Positions 9,751-18,060 of a stretch of 64,000 nt of DNA are shown here, in pieces. The translations under genes and the position numbers were made by a program. The notes beneath the pieces are model-generated. The model had not been told where the DNA came from. It was given only the letters and a program-made list of their open reading frames with translations, and ran no database searches. Every line of letters starts with the position of its first letter. Position 1 is the first letter of the stretch. Source of the DNA: Magnetospira sp. QH-2 (GTDB lineage: Bacteria; Pseudomonadota; Alphaproteobacteria; Rhodospirillales; Magnetospiraceae); assembly GCF_000968135.1 (NCBI RefSeq), contig NZ_FO538765.1, positions 434,001 through 498,000 of the forward strand, read 5' to 3'.

Positions 9751-9796
9751 CCCCTTAGCGCCTGTCGGGTCCGATCGGACCCGTTGGACAGGCGCG
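9751..9796. repeat. REP-like palindromic repeat, copy 1
   Basis: A 46-base element with an outer stem CGCCTGTC/GACAGGCG (9759-9766 with 9787-9794) around an inner palindrome GGGTCCGATCGGACCC. It fills the gap between two convergent genes. An inverted copy differing at a single base is at 55,686-55,731. There is no T-tract, so it is more like a dispersed REP element than a plain terminator, though it may stop transcription from both sides. Confidence 0.85.
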
Positions 9797-9803
9797 ACGT
9801 GAT

Positions 9804-11015
9804 CTAGCGACTCTCGGCAATCAGTCCGATGAAGCGCTTGAACAGGTAGTGGCTGTCCTGCGGGCCAGGGCTGGCTTCCGGGTGATACTGCACGGAAAAT
9901 ACCGGCTTCCCTTCGACCCGGATGCCTTCCACCGTGCCGTCGAACAGAGACTTGTGGGTCTCGATGACGCCGTCGGGCAGGCTCTCGCGGTCGACCACGA
10001 AACCATGGTTTTGCGAGGTGATTTCCACCTTCCCTGTCTCCAGGTCCTGGACCGGCTGGTTACCACCGCGATGCCCCATGTGCATCTTGTGGGTGGTGGC
10101 GCCCAGGGCCAAGGCCAGCATTTGATGGCCCAGGCAGATGCCGAACATCGGTTTGCCGCTTGCCAACAACTTCTGGATCACCGGTACGGTGTATTCGCCC
10201 GTGGCCGCCGGATCGCCGGGGCCATTGGACAGGAAAACGCCGTCCGGTTCGTGAGCCAAGATGTCATCGGCGCTGGTGGAGGCGGGAACCACGGTCACCC
10301 GGCAGCCGGCGGCGGCCAGACAGCGCAAGATATTGCGCTTGGCGCCGAAATCCATGGCGACCACGTGATACTTGGGATCTTGTTGCAGTCCGTAGCCTTC
10401 GCCCAGAACCCAAGTCGCCTCGTCCCAGGAATAGGTTTGCGCGCAGGTCACTTCCTTGGCTAGGTCCATGCCCTCCAATCCGGGCCACGAAGCGGCCATG
10501 GTTTGCAGGGCATGCGTATCGATCTTTTGCGAGGGATCATGAATGATCGCCCCGATGGGGGCCCCGCCATCGCGGATCCGACGGGTCAGGCGGCGGGTAT
10601 CGACACCGGTGATGGCGACCAGATTGTTGCCCTCCAGCCAGTCATTCAAATGCCGCGTGGCTCGCCAATTCGCCGGGTCGGTAATCTCGGCTTGAAGAAT
10701 GCAGCCGCGCACCGCCGGGGTGGTGGTCTCCACGTCTTCTGGGTTGGTGCCCACGTTGCCGATATGCGGAAAAGTAAAAGTGATGATCTGTCCCGCATAG
10801 GAGGGATCGGTCATGATCTCCTGATAGCCGGTGATCGAGGTATTGAAGCAGACTTCGCCGATGGCAACACCCTTGGCCCCCGCGCCTTGGCCCCAGAAGA
10901 TGGTGCCGTCGTCCAACACCAAGGCAGCGGTGGTGCCCGGTGGGCAGGTGCCCTCGGGCAATGGGGCGACGGGGCGTGCGGTGGTGGTTTCGGGCGCGGC
11001 TTGGGAGTCGGCCAT
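9804..11015 (-). CDS. carA: Carbamoyl-phosphate synthase small (glutaminase) subunit
   Basis: Hydrolyses glutamine and passes ammonia to CarB for carbamoyl phosphate synthesis (pyrimidines and arginine). The 403-aa product has the N-terminal CPSase small-chain domain (ALVLDDGTIFWGQGAG, SITGYQEIMTDPSYAGQI) and a C-terminal class I glutamine amidotransferase domain: nucleophile Cys in FGICLGHQMLALALG and the His/Glu pair in VQYHPEASPGP. The start at 11015 is chosen over 11078, which would add residues outside the family pattern; GGAG is upstream. carB is not in the window. Divergent from yqeY. Confidence 0.96.
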   Translation of the reverse strand: MADSQAAPETTTARPVAPLPEGTCPPGTTAALVLDDGTIFWGQGAGAKGVAIGEVCFNTSITGYQEIMTDPSYAGQIITFTFPHIGNVGTNPEDVETTTPAVRGCILQAEITDPANWRATRHLNDWLEGNNLVAITGVDTRRLTRRIRDGGAPIGAIIHDPSQKIDTHALQTMAASWPGLEGMDLAKEVTCAQTYSWDEATWVLGEGYGLQQDPKYHVVAMDFGAKRNILRCLAAAGCRVTVVPASTSADDILAHEPDGVFLSNGPGDPAATGEYTVPVIQKLLASGKPMFGICLGHQMLALALGATTHKMHMGHRGGNQPVQDLETGKVEITSQNHGFVVDRESLPDGVIETHKSLFDGTVEGIRVEGKPVFSVQYHPEASPGPQDSHYLFKRFIGLIAESR

Positions 11016-11200
11016 GGGTGCAATGCTCCAGCTTGAGGGTAACCGCGACCATGTAAGGCAACCAGGCCAGCCCGTCAACCCCTGGCTTGAAATTTGAATA
11101 ATTCTTATTTATCAATTGGTTGTCTTGGCGTTGAAGCTTTGCGTTTTTGCTCAGGATCGGCTAGGGTTTGCGCTTTCCGGCCCGATAGGGAGGCTTGCAC

Positions 11201-11656
11201 ATGCTTCGCGAGCGCTTGAAAGAAGAACTGAACATTGCCATGAAGGCCAAGGACAGCCAGAAAGTGGCGACCCTGCGGCTGATCCTGGCGGCGTTGAAGG
11301 ATCGAGATATCGCGGCCCGAGGCAAGGGCCACGACGAGGCCGTCAAAGAAGACGAGATTCTTTCCATGCTGCAGTCCATGGTCAAGCAGCGCCGGGAAAG
11401 CATCGCCATGTATGAAAAGGGCGGACGTCTTGAACTGGCCCGTCAGGAAGCCGACGAAATCAGCGTTATCGAGACCTTTCTGCCGCAACAGCTCGAGGGC
11501 GATGAATTGTTGGCGGCCGTGGAAAAAGCCGTGGCGGCGATCGGGGCCACCAGCCTCAAGGATATGGGCAAGGTCATGGGCGTGCTGAAGGCAGACTATG
11601 CCGGTCAGATGGATTTCGGTAAGGCCAGCGCCGTCGTCAAGGCAAAGTTTTCCTAA
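11201..11656 (+). CDS. GatB/YqeY-domain protein
   Basis: A 151-aa YqeY-like protein (MLRERLKEELNIAMKAKDSQKVATLRLI, then IETFLPQQLEGDEL and DMGKVMGVLKADYAGQMDFGKASAVVK). The family shares the C-terminal tail domain of the GatB amidotransferase subunit and is thought to act on aminoacyl-tRNA, but its role is unproven. ATG at 11201 lies 7 bases after AGGGAGG; a TTG at 11195 is less likely. The carA-yqeY-dnaG-rpoD order is common in alphaproteobacteria. A strong terminator separates it from dnaG. Confidence 0.9.
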   Translation: MLRERLKEELNIAMKAKDSQKVATLRLILAALKDRDIAARGKGHDEAVKEDEILSMLQSMVKQRRESIAMYEKGGRLELARQEADEISVIETFLPQQLEGDELLAAVEKAVAAIGATSLKDMGKVMGVLKADYAGQMDFGKASAVVKAKFS

Positions 11657-11698
11657 ACCATCCATCCAAAAAGAATTGATCGGGTCCTTGGACAAGCT

Positions 11699-11739
11699 CC
11701 GAAAAAGCACCGCGGTTTCCGTTGAGTGCTTTTTTTCGG
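11699..11739 (+). terminator. Terminator between yqeY and dnaG
   Basis: CCGAAAAAGCAC (11699-11710) pairs with GTGCTTTTTTTCGG (11726-11739) around a 15-base loop. The A and T tracts give termination potential in both directions, and the position directly after yqeY suits a rho-independent terminator. Confidence 0.8.
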
Positions 11740-11808
11740 TCCAGCCGTCCATGGGTTTGCTATTAATTCAAGTTCATCCTTGTCAACGACGCGAGTAGCG
11801 GATCGATC

Positions 11809-13620
11809 ATGGCCTTCACGCCGCAATTCCTTGATGAACTGCGCGCCCGGCTGCGCCCGGTGGACGTGATCGGTCGGACCACCCGGCTGATCCGCAAGGG
11901 CAATGAACATCAAGGCCTGTGCCCGTTCCACAAGGAAAAGACCCCCTCGTTTTATGTTTATGACGATCACTACCACTGCTTTGGCTGCGGCGTGCATGGC
12001 AGTGTTATCGATTTCGTCATGAATACGGAAAACCTCTCCTTTCCCGAGGCGGTGGAGAAGTTGGCCGATGAGGCGGGGCTGGAAGTGCCGGTGGATTCGC
12101 CGGAAGAACGCCAAAAGGCCGAGCGCCGCACCACCTTGCTTGATGCCATGGAACTGGCTTGTGCCCATTATGAAAAGCAGTTGCGCATGCCTGAGGGGGC
12201 CAGCGGATTGGCCTATTTCAGTCAGCGCGGACTGGACGACGGCACCATCGCCCGGTTCCGATTGGGGTTTGCCCCCTCTCGCCGCGGTGGATTGAAGACG
12301 GCCCTGGCCAGGGCCAACGTGGACGAGGATTTGATGGTCGAGACCGGCCTGTCCCGCCGTCCCGACGATGGCCGGGCACCCTATGACTATTTCCGAGACC
12401 GGGTGCTGTTTCCCATCACCGACCGTCGCGGCAAGGTGATCGCTTTCGGCGGTCGCACCTTGGGGGACGGCGAACCGAAGTATCTCAACAGCCCGGAAAC
12501 GCCTTTGTTTCACAAGAGTCGCACTCTTTATGGTCTGGCTCAGGCCCTGCCTGCCGCCCGCAAAAGCGGCCAATTAACAGTCACCGAGGGCTATATGGAT
12601 GTGATCGCCCTGCATCAGGCGGGAATCGATACCGCCGTTGCCCCTTTGGGCACCGCCCTGACCGAAGACCAAATTCAGGAGCTCTGGCGGATCGCCCCGG
12701 AGCCGGTGCTTTGCTTCGACGGCGACGCGGCCGGGCAAAAAGCCGCCGCCCGTGCGGCCGACCGTTGCCTGCCCCTATTGCAGCCGGGCAAGTCCCTGCG
12801 TTTTGCCTTGCTGCCCACCGGGGAGGACCCGGACAGCCTGATCCGTCGCGAGGGGCCCGGGGCCATGCGCGAGGTCTTGGAAACCGCCCGACCCCTGTCT
12901 GACGCCTTGTGGACCTGGGTGGTCGAAGGCGCCCGGGCCAATACGCCGGAGCGCCGGGCGGCCTTATGGAAGGAACTGAAGGACCGGGTATTCCGTATTC
13001 AGGATCCGACAGTGCGCAAGACATTCCTGGAATCCTACGAAAGCCGATTTTGGGCCAAGCCGAGCCATAAGGCGGGCCATCGATCCCAGGGGGGGCATCG
13101 ATCCACCCGACGCACCGATGTCCTGCACCGTCCCGAGGGCGCCGCCGAAGCCCATGTGGATTCTTCCCGGCGCGAGGATCAACTGCTGCTGGCGCTGTTT
13201 CTCTGCCGTCCGGCAATGTTCGAGACCTATGACGAGGAGTTCGGTCGCCTGGCCTTTCGTGATCCCGGGGACGAGCGCCTGCGCCAGGCCTTGGTGGACC
13301 TTCTCAGCGATCATCGGCAACGCGATTCGGCGGAGGTGGTTGCCGAACTGACCGAAGGGGGGCACGGCGGTGCCCTGAGCCGTATCCTGACGACCGACGA
13401 GGTGCGGGTCATGCGCCGCGCCGGGGGGCCATTGCACCCGGAAACACAAGCAACGGAAGTGGAGGCCATCTGGTCGCGGTACCGCAACCGACAGCTCAAG
13501 GATGGCATCCGCCGGGAGCTTTCCGCGGCCAGCGATGCCATGTCCGATGACGACCTGGCCAAACGCATGGAAATGATCCGCGTCCGCCTGGGCGTTGATG
13601 ACGACGCGGATGAAGATTAA
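11809..13620 (+). CDS. dnaG: DNA primase
   Basis: Makes RNA primers at the replication fork with DnaB. The 603-aa product shows the CHC2 zinc finger (LCPFHKEKTPSFYVY then HCFGCGVHGS, about residues 38-65), the RNA-polymerase-like core (FRDRVLFPITDRRGKVIAFG) and the Toprim centre (VTEGYMDVIALHQAG with its Glu, CFDGDAAGQKAA with the DxD). The C-terminal DnaB-binding helical domain runs from about residue 430. Length is normal. It precedes rpoD, as in the classical macromolecular-synthesis gene order. Confidence 0.97.
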   Translation: MAFTPQFLDELRARLRPVDVIGRTTRLIRKGNEHQGLCPFHKEKTPSFYVYDDHYHCFGCGVHGSVIDFVMNTENLSFPEAVEKLADEAGLEVPVDSPEERQKAERRTTLLDAMELACAHYEKQLRMPEGASGLAYFSQRGLDDGTIARFRLGFAPSRRGGLKTALARANVDEDLMVETGLSRRPDDGRAPYDYFRDRVLFPITDRRGKVIAFGGRTLGDGEPKYLNSPETPLFHKSRTLYGLAQALPAARKSGQLTVTEGYMDVIALHQAGIDTAVAPLGTALTEDQIQELWRIAPEPVLCFDGDAAGQKAAARAADRCLPLLQPGKSLRFALLPTGEDPDSLIRREGPGAMREVLETARPLSDALWTWVVEGARANTPERRAALWKELKDRVFRIQDPTVRKTFLESYESRFWAKPSHKAGHRSQGGHRSTRRTDVLHRPEGAAEAHVDSSRREDQLLLALFLCRPAMFETYDEEFGRLAFRDPGDERLRQALVDLLSDHRQRDSAEVVAELTEGGHGGALSRILTTDEVRVMRRAGGPLHPETQATEVEAIWSRYRNRQLKDGIRRELSAASDAMSDDDLAKRMEMIRVRLGVDDDADED

Positions 13621-13648
13621 CCCCTTGAGCGCATGGGGTCTTAGTTGC

Positions 13649-13677
13649 TTGACAGACGCGCGGGACTCGCCTAAGTA
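13649..13677 (+). promoter_or_regulatory. Candidate sigma-70 promoter of rpoD
   Basis: A consensus -35 TTGACA (13649-13654) is followed after 17 bases by TAAGTA (13672-13677) as -10. It lies in the 252-base dnaG-rpoD gap, about 195 bases upstream of the rpoD start, leaving a long leader. Confidence 0.6.
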
Positions 13678-13872
13678 CGCAGGCTCCGGGTTTTTTGGGC
13701 CTTGATGGGTCGGCGGGAGCATACCTTTTCAGCACTATCCTCTTTGTGAGCCGCGCGCGACGCAACGCAAGTCGGCGCTCCGAGGAGTTTTTTGCTGGAC
13801 GCCTCCCTTTCCATCACGGGTCCCAGGGCCGTCAGAAGCAACAACAACGGCGAACACCAATACGGGGTATTC

Positions 13873-15954
13873 ATGGCCACCACCAAGAACACGGCGGAAA
13901 ACAGGTCCGGCGGTGAAGAATCCGCTGACAGCCCGCTGATCGACACGCTGGGCGCCAACTTGAAGAAACTGGTCGCCCGCGCCAAAGAGCGGGGCTACGT
14001 CACCATTGACGAACTGAATCAGGCGATGCCGCCCGAGCAGGTCTCATCGGAGCAGATCGAGGACACCATGGCCTCGCTGTCCGAGATGGGCATCAATGTG
14101 GTCGAGAACGAGGAAGCCGAAGAAGCCTCCGAGACAACGGGAACAGCTGTCGAACCCGCTGCCACGACCACTTCTCCCGCCGGCAACGTCGACGAGGACG
14201 AGATGGGTCGCACCGATGATCCGGTGCGTATGTACCTGCGCGAGATGGGCTCGGTGGAGCTGCTGTCGCGCGAGGGCGAGATTGCAATCGCCAAGCGTAT
14301 CGAGGCCGGTCGCGAAATGATGATCGGCGGCCTGATGGAAAGCCCGCTGACCATTCGCGCCATCTGTGCCTGGCATGATCAGTTGCAGGAAGAAAGCATC
14401 CTGCTCCGCGACATCATTGATTTGGAAGCCACCTACGGCGGAGCCGGTGGCCCGCCGGCGGGCGAAGAAGGTGAGGGAGCCGAAGGCGGTGAGGGCGGCG
14501 AAAACGCCGGAGCGGGCGAAGGATCCGCCGATCCCGCGCCCGTTGGCGAAGATCAGCCGGAACCCGAAGTCAAGACCGAGGAAAGCGATTCCGACAGCGA
14601 GGCGGGCTCTGCCGAGGACGGCGCCGAGGAAGGCCAAGAGGGCGAGCGCCGCGCCGATGGCGACGATGACGAGGATCTGGAAGAAACCAGCCTGTCTTTG
14701 TCGGCCATGGAAGCCAAGCTGAAGCCGGAAGTCATCGAGACCTTCGAGAAGATCACCAAAACCTATGAGAAGCTCCACAAGGTGCAATTGCAGCGCCTGG
14801 AAGCCTTGCAGGCGGGCACCGACGTCAAGCCGTCGGCCGAGAAGCGCTATGCCAAGCTGCGCAAGGAGCTGATCGAGTTGATGGATACGGTGCATCTGAA
14901 CAACACCCGTATCGAACAGCTGGTCGAACAGCTCTATGCCCTAAACAAGATGCTCATGGGCATGGAGGGGCGTCTGCTGCGCTGGGCCACTTCGTCAAAG
15001 GTCAAGCGCGACGACTTTTTGCAAAACTACTTCGGCGACGAACTGGACCCCACCTGGCTAGAGCGCATGTCGGCCAAGGGCAAGGGCTGGACCCGCTTCG
15101 CCGAGCGTTATACCGACGAAATCGAAAACACCCGCTCGGAAATCGCCGTGATTTCCCAGGAAGCCGGTCTGCCCATTTCCGAATTGCGTCGTGTGGTGGG
15201 CACGGTACAAAAAGGCGAGCGCGAGGCCAACAAGGCCAAAAAGGAAATGATCGAGGCCAACCTGCGCCTGGTGATTTCCATTGCCAAGAAATACACCAAC
15301 CGCGGCCTCCAGTTCCTGGATCTGATCCAGGAGGGCAACATCGGTCTGATGAAAGCGGTGGACAAGTTCGAATACCGGCGTGGCTATAAGTTCTCCACCT
15401 ATGCCACTTGGTGGATCCGTCAGGCCATCACCCGTTCCATCGCCGATCAGGCCCGCACCATCCGTATTCCGGTGCATATGATCGAGACCATCAACAAGCT
15501 GGTCCGCACCTCGCGGCAAATGTTGCATGAGATCGGTCGCGAGCCGACGCCCGAGGAACTGGCTGAAAAACTCTCCATGCCTTTGGAAAAAGTGCGCAAG
15601 GTGCTGAAAATCGCCAAGGAGCCCATCAGCCTTGAGACTCCTATCGGCGACGAGGAAGACAGCCATCTGGGCGACTTCATCGAGGACAAGAACGCCGTTC
15701 TGCCCCTGGATGCCGCCATCCATTCCAATTTGCGCGAGACCACCACCCGGGTGCTGTCCAGCCTCACCGCCCGCGAAGAGCGGGTGCTGCGCATGCGCTT
15801 TGGGATCGGTATGAACACTGATCATACCTTGGAAGAGGTCGGCCAGCAGTTCAGCGTCACCCGCGAACGGATCCGGCAGATCGAGGCCAAGGCCCTGCGC
15901 AAGCTCAAGCATCCCAGCCGCTCGCGCAAATTGCGCAGCTTCCTGGATACCTAG
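13873..15954 (+). CDS. rpoD: RNA polymerase sigma factor RpoD (primary sigma)
   Basis: The housekeeping sigma-70 factor, 693 aa. Region 1.1 is at the N-terminus ([23 protein letters not shown]) and region 1.2 is [21 protein letters not shown]. Region 2 includes [21 protein letters not shown] and [14 protein letters not shown]. Region 4 has [19 protein letters not shown]. Between regions 1.2 and 2 the nonconserved region carries an unusually acidic and glycine-rich stretch at about residues 185-275. The start at 13873 matches the family ([10 protein letters not shown]) and has GGGG upstream; the TTG at 13792 is rejected. Confidence 0.97.
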   Translation: MATTKNTAENRSGGEESADSPLIDTLGANLKKLVARAKERGYVTIDELNQAMPPEQVSSEQIEDTMASLSEMGINVVENEEAEEASETTGTAVEPAATTTSPAGNVDEDEMGRTDDPVRMYLREMGSVELLSREGEIAIAKRIEAGREMMIGGLMESPLTIRAICAWHDQLQEESILLRDIIDLEATYGGAGGPPAGEEGEGAEGGEGGENAGAGEGSADPAPVGEDQPEPEVKTEESDSDSEAGSAEDGAEEGQEGERRADGDDDEDLEETSLSLSAMEAKLKPEVIETFEKITKTYEKLHKVQLQRLEALQAGTDVKPSAEKRYAKLRKELIELMDTVHLNNTRIEQLVEQLYALNKMLMGMEGRLLRWATSSKVKRDDFLQNYFGDELDPTWLERMSAKGKGWTRFAERYTDEIENTRSEIAVISQEAGLPISELRRVVGTVQKGEREANKAKKEMIEANLRLVISIAKKYTNRGLQFLDLIQEGNIGLMKAVDKFEYRRGYKFSTYATWWIRQAITRSIADQARTIRIPVHMIETINKLVRTSRQMLHEIGREPTPEELAEKLSMPLEKVRKVLKIAKEPISLETPIGDEEDSHLGDFIEDKNAVLPLDAAIHSNLRETTTRVLSSLTAREERVLRMRFGIGMNTDHTLEEVGQQFSVTRERIRQIEAKALRKLKHPSRSRKLRSFLDT

Positions 15955-16013
15955 GCGGGCGCGGGTACTTGAGATCCCGGTCCGGTTGCCCTAGGCTACG
16001 GACCCTGTGTTTT

Positions 16014-16090
16014 GGGCCTATAGCTCAACTGGTTAGAGCCGGCCGCTCATAACGGTCTGGTTGCAGGTTCGAGTCCTGCTGGGCCCACCA
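16014..16090 (+). tRNA. tRNA with CAU anticodon (tRNA-Ile2 or elongator tRNA-Met)
   Basis: A complete 77-base cloverleaf with encoded CCA. Acceptor GGGCCTA pairs with TGGGCCC, the D-arm is GCTC/GAGC, and the anticodon stem GGCCG/CGGTC carries loop CTCATAA with CAT at 16048-16050. The T-arm is GCAGG-TTCGAGT-CCTGC and the discriminator is A. The acceptor resembles tRNA-Ile, so the lysidine-modified Ile2 isoacceptor is favoured, but sequence alone does not exclude Met. It lies 59 bases after rpoD, and its 3' half overlaps the end of the recombinase gene on the other strand. Confidence 0.93.
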
Positions 16091-17659
16091 CTTCGGAACA
16101 GAACTGGGCACCGGATCGGTGTCCGGTTCTGTCATTCCGAGAGCGGCTCCGGCCAGGGCTGATTTCGATCCAAAGATACGGATTTCCGCATCATCGACTT
16201 CAACCCTGTCCACGAACAGGCGGACATAGTCCTTGCGGAACTTACTGTCTGGATCGTGCAGTTTGGCGCGGGCAGCTTCCGCGAATCGCTTCAAGTGGCC
16301 CTGCGTCAGTTTCAGACTGGGCATGTCGCGGCGCCGGTCCAACTGGCTGACTTGCCGTAACAAATCTTCCCTCCGCTGGTCGAGCCGACCAAGGGAAGAT
16401 TTAAACCCGTCGGTGTTCTCCACTGTTCCATCGGCCAAGGCATCGTATAGACGGCCAATCTTCTCTTCGGTGGCGCGTAGTTCCTTACGGAACGTCTTGG
16501 CCTGTTCCTGCAAGCCTTCTAAGTGGCTGCGATTTCGGTCCATCAGTGTCGCCAGCAAGGCCTTCAGACGGTTAGGCTTGAATAACCGGTTTTCCAGTTG
16601 CTCAAGAATGATGGCGTCCAGGGTTCCCATGGGGATGTTCCGGCCCTTGCAGCCGGAAGTTCCTTCGGTCGCACGGGTGTTGCAGGTGTAGTAGCGATAT
16701 CGCCCACCTTTGCCTGTCCGCAGGGTCATCCCGCCGCCGCAATCACCACACTTGGCAAGGCCTGTCAGCAGAGTCGGCCCGTTGACGACACGCGGCGGGG
16801 TCTGGCTCGGTCGCCGTTTTTCCAGCAATGCCTGAACCCGGTCGAATTGCTCAGGCTCAATGACAGTGGGTGTTTCGAACATTACCCATTCCGACGGGTC
16901 TTTGGTTCTCTTCGTCTTGCTGCACTTCTTGTTGAAAACGTGTTCGCCTTTGTAGGCGGTCCGGGTCAGGATCGCGTGAACAAGGCTGACACCGAAAAGC
17001 CGCCCTCTGCGATACCGCAAACCCTTCCCATTCAATCTGTCCGCTACAGCGCGAACTCCGTTTCCTCCGAGGTACACTTCGAATATCTGTTGGACGATTC
17101 CGGCTTCGGATTCATCGATTTGAAGCCGCTTTTTCGCCGTGTCGCCTCGGGTTTCGACGACGTAGGTTCTGTACCCATAGGGAGGCCGAGAGCCATTCCA
17201 GAATCCCTGTCGGGCATTCTCCTTCATCGCTCGCAGAACATGTTTGGCGTTTTCCTTGCTCTGGTATTCGTCGAAGAGATTGAGCATCTGGCGCAGCATC
17301 TGCGCCATGGGGTCATCGCCCAGTTGCTGGGAAATCGAAACCACCGAAACCGAGGCCTTTTCCAGCCGACGGCGAAAGAACTCGAACTGGTAGGCGTCGC
17401 GGAAAAACCGCGAATAGCTATGGACGAGCACTACGTCAAACGGCTGATCCGGAGACGTGGCATCGTCGATCATACGTTGAAAAGCTGGTCGCTGGTCACT
17501 GGTCGCTGAAGCACCCGGTTCCACATAGTCTGCGACGACTGACCAGCCATTTTGTTCACAGTAGCGTTCAAGCTGGCGACGTTGGTCAGGGATCGAAAGG
17601 TCTTTCTCGGCCTGCCTTGCCGTCGAAACCCGCAGATACAAGGCTACTCTCTTTCCCAT
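16025..17659 (-). CDS. Large serine recombinase (integrase)
   Basis: A 544-aa serine site-specific recombinase. The N-terminal resolvase domain has the nucleophile Ser12 in YLRVSTARQAEKDLS and the arginine-bearing HSYSRFFRDAYQFEFF. A recombinase domain follows (GVRAVADRLNGKGLRYRRG), then a zinc ribbon (KCGDCGGGM with CNTRATEGTSGC) and a coiled coil (about residues 380-440). SD AGGAGG lies 8 bases before the ATG. The last residues, QQDSNLQPDRYERPALTS, are translated from the antisense strand of the tRNA, which places the attachment site inside this gene's 3' end. It likely catalyses integration of the surrounding element. Confidence 0.92.
   Translation of the reverse strand: MGKRVALYLRVSTARQAEKDLSIPDQRRQLERYCEQNGWSVVADYVEPGASATSDQRPAFQRMIDDATSPDQPFDVVLVHSYSRFFRDAYQFEFFRRRLEKASVSVVSISQQLGDDPMAQMLRQMLNLFDEYQSKENAKHVLRAMKENARQGFWNGSRPPYGYRTYVVETRGDTAKKRLQIDESEAGIVQQIFEVYLGGNGVRAVADRLNGKGLRYRRGRLFGVSLVHAILTRTAYKGEHVFNKKCSKTKRTKDPSEWVMFETPTVIEPEQFDRVQALLEKRRPSQTPPRVVNGPTLLTGLAKCGDCGGGMTLRTGKGGRYRYYTCNTRATEGTSGCKGRNIPMGTLDAIILEQLENRLFKPNRLKALLATLMDRNRSHLEGLQEQAKTFRKELRATEEKIGRLYDALADGTVENTDGFKSSLGRLDQRREDLLRQVSQLDRRRDMPSLKLTQGHLKRFAEAARAKLHDPDSKFRKDYVRLFVDRVEVDDAEIRIFGSKSALAGAALGMTEPDTDPVPSSVPKWWAQQDSNLQPDRYERPALTS
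16073..16090 (+). repeat. Candidate attL (tRNA 3' end)
   Basis: GTCCTGCTGGGCCCACCA is the T-arm and acceptor end of the tRNA. An 18-base stretch with two adjacent mismatches lies at 26642-26659, on the far side of the element. Confidence 0.45.
16099..16131. repeat. Long hairpin just outside the tRNA, inside the recombinase gene
   Basis: CAGAACTGGGCACCG (16099-16113) pairs along all 15 positions, two of them G-U, with CGGTGTCCGGTTCTG (16117-16131), leaving a 3-base loop. It lies 9 bases beyond the tRNA CCA and within the recombinase coding sequence. There is no T-tract. It could be part of the recombinase's attachment site or a processing or termination hairpin for the rpoD-tRNA transcript. 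Confidence 0.7.
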
Positions 17660-17677
17660 CCCAACGCCTCCTATGTT

Positions 17678-17821
17678 TCATTGAGCCTGGATCATGGACG
17701 TAAGAAGATCGAGGAAATGGCGCTCGACAAGATCCAACTCAGCCTCTGTAATGGGCAACTCATCCATCCAATCGGTGGCTACCGCCCGGTCATTAGTTCG
17801 CTTCTGGTCGGGCTCTGGCAC
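17678..17821 (-). CDS. Very small acidic protein (47 aa) ahead of the recombinase
   Basis: A GTG at 17821 opens a 47-codon frame (MPEPDQKRTNDRAVATDWMD ... LDLLTSMIQAQ). It follows a strong AAAGGAGG Shine-Dalgarno with about 10 bases of spacing. The frame ends 5 bases before the AGGAGG of the recombinase. No family is recognised. The tight placement between the 64-aa gene and the recombinase, with its own ribosome-binding site, argues for translation. An ATG at 17825 in another frame gives only 10 codons and is rejected. Confidence 0.55.
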   Translation of the reverse strand: MPEPDQKRTNDRAVATDWMDELPITEAELDLVERHFLDLLTSMIQAQ

Positions 17822-17865
17822 GCATGATTAACCTCCTTTCATGCCTGATTTGGTCCGGCCCGTTC

Positions 17866-18060
17866 CTATCCATTCTGTTGCACCGCGTGCTCGCTGAGTA
17901 GGGCTTGAATATCGCCCTCCAGTCCGTTCCGTCCGAGTTCGTCGAGCACGATTTTCCTGAAAGCCTTGAATTGGGATTGCGGCAAAGCCGCCTCCGCGAC
18001 AGTCAGCAGGTGCGCTTTACGCACATTGATCAAATTGCCGATGTCGCGCGGATCAATCAT
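17866..18060 (-). CDS. Small protein (64 aa) co-translated with the Rep gene
   Basis: Its ATG (18060) overlaps the TGA of the Rep gene as ATGA, so translation is probably coupled. The sequence (MIDPRDIGNLINVRKAHLLT ... LLSEHAVQQNG) is helical and polar, with no recognised domain. Being in the Rep-recombinase operon it may serve in replication or copy control of the element; this is inference from position only. Confidence 0.55.
   Translation of the reverse strand: MIDPRDIGNLINVRKAHLLTVAEAALPQSQFKAFRKIVLDELGRNGLEGDIQALLSEHAVQQNG

Noticed and set aside
17552-17827. Plus-strand frame of 91 codons over the recombinase start
   Set aside because: It is antisense to the recombinase N-terminus and to the 47-aa gene, has no ribosome-binding site and resembles no family.
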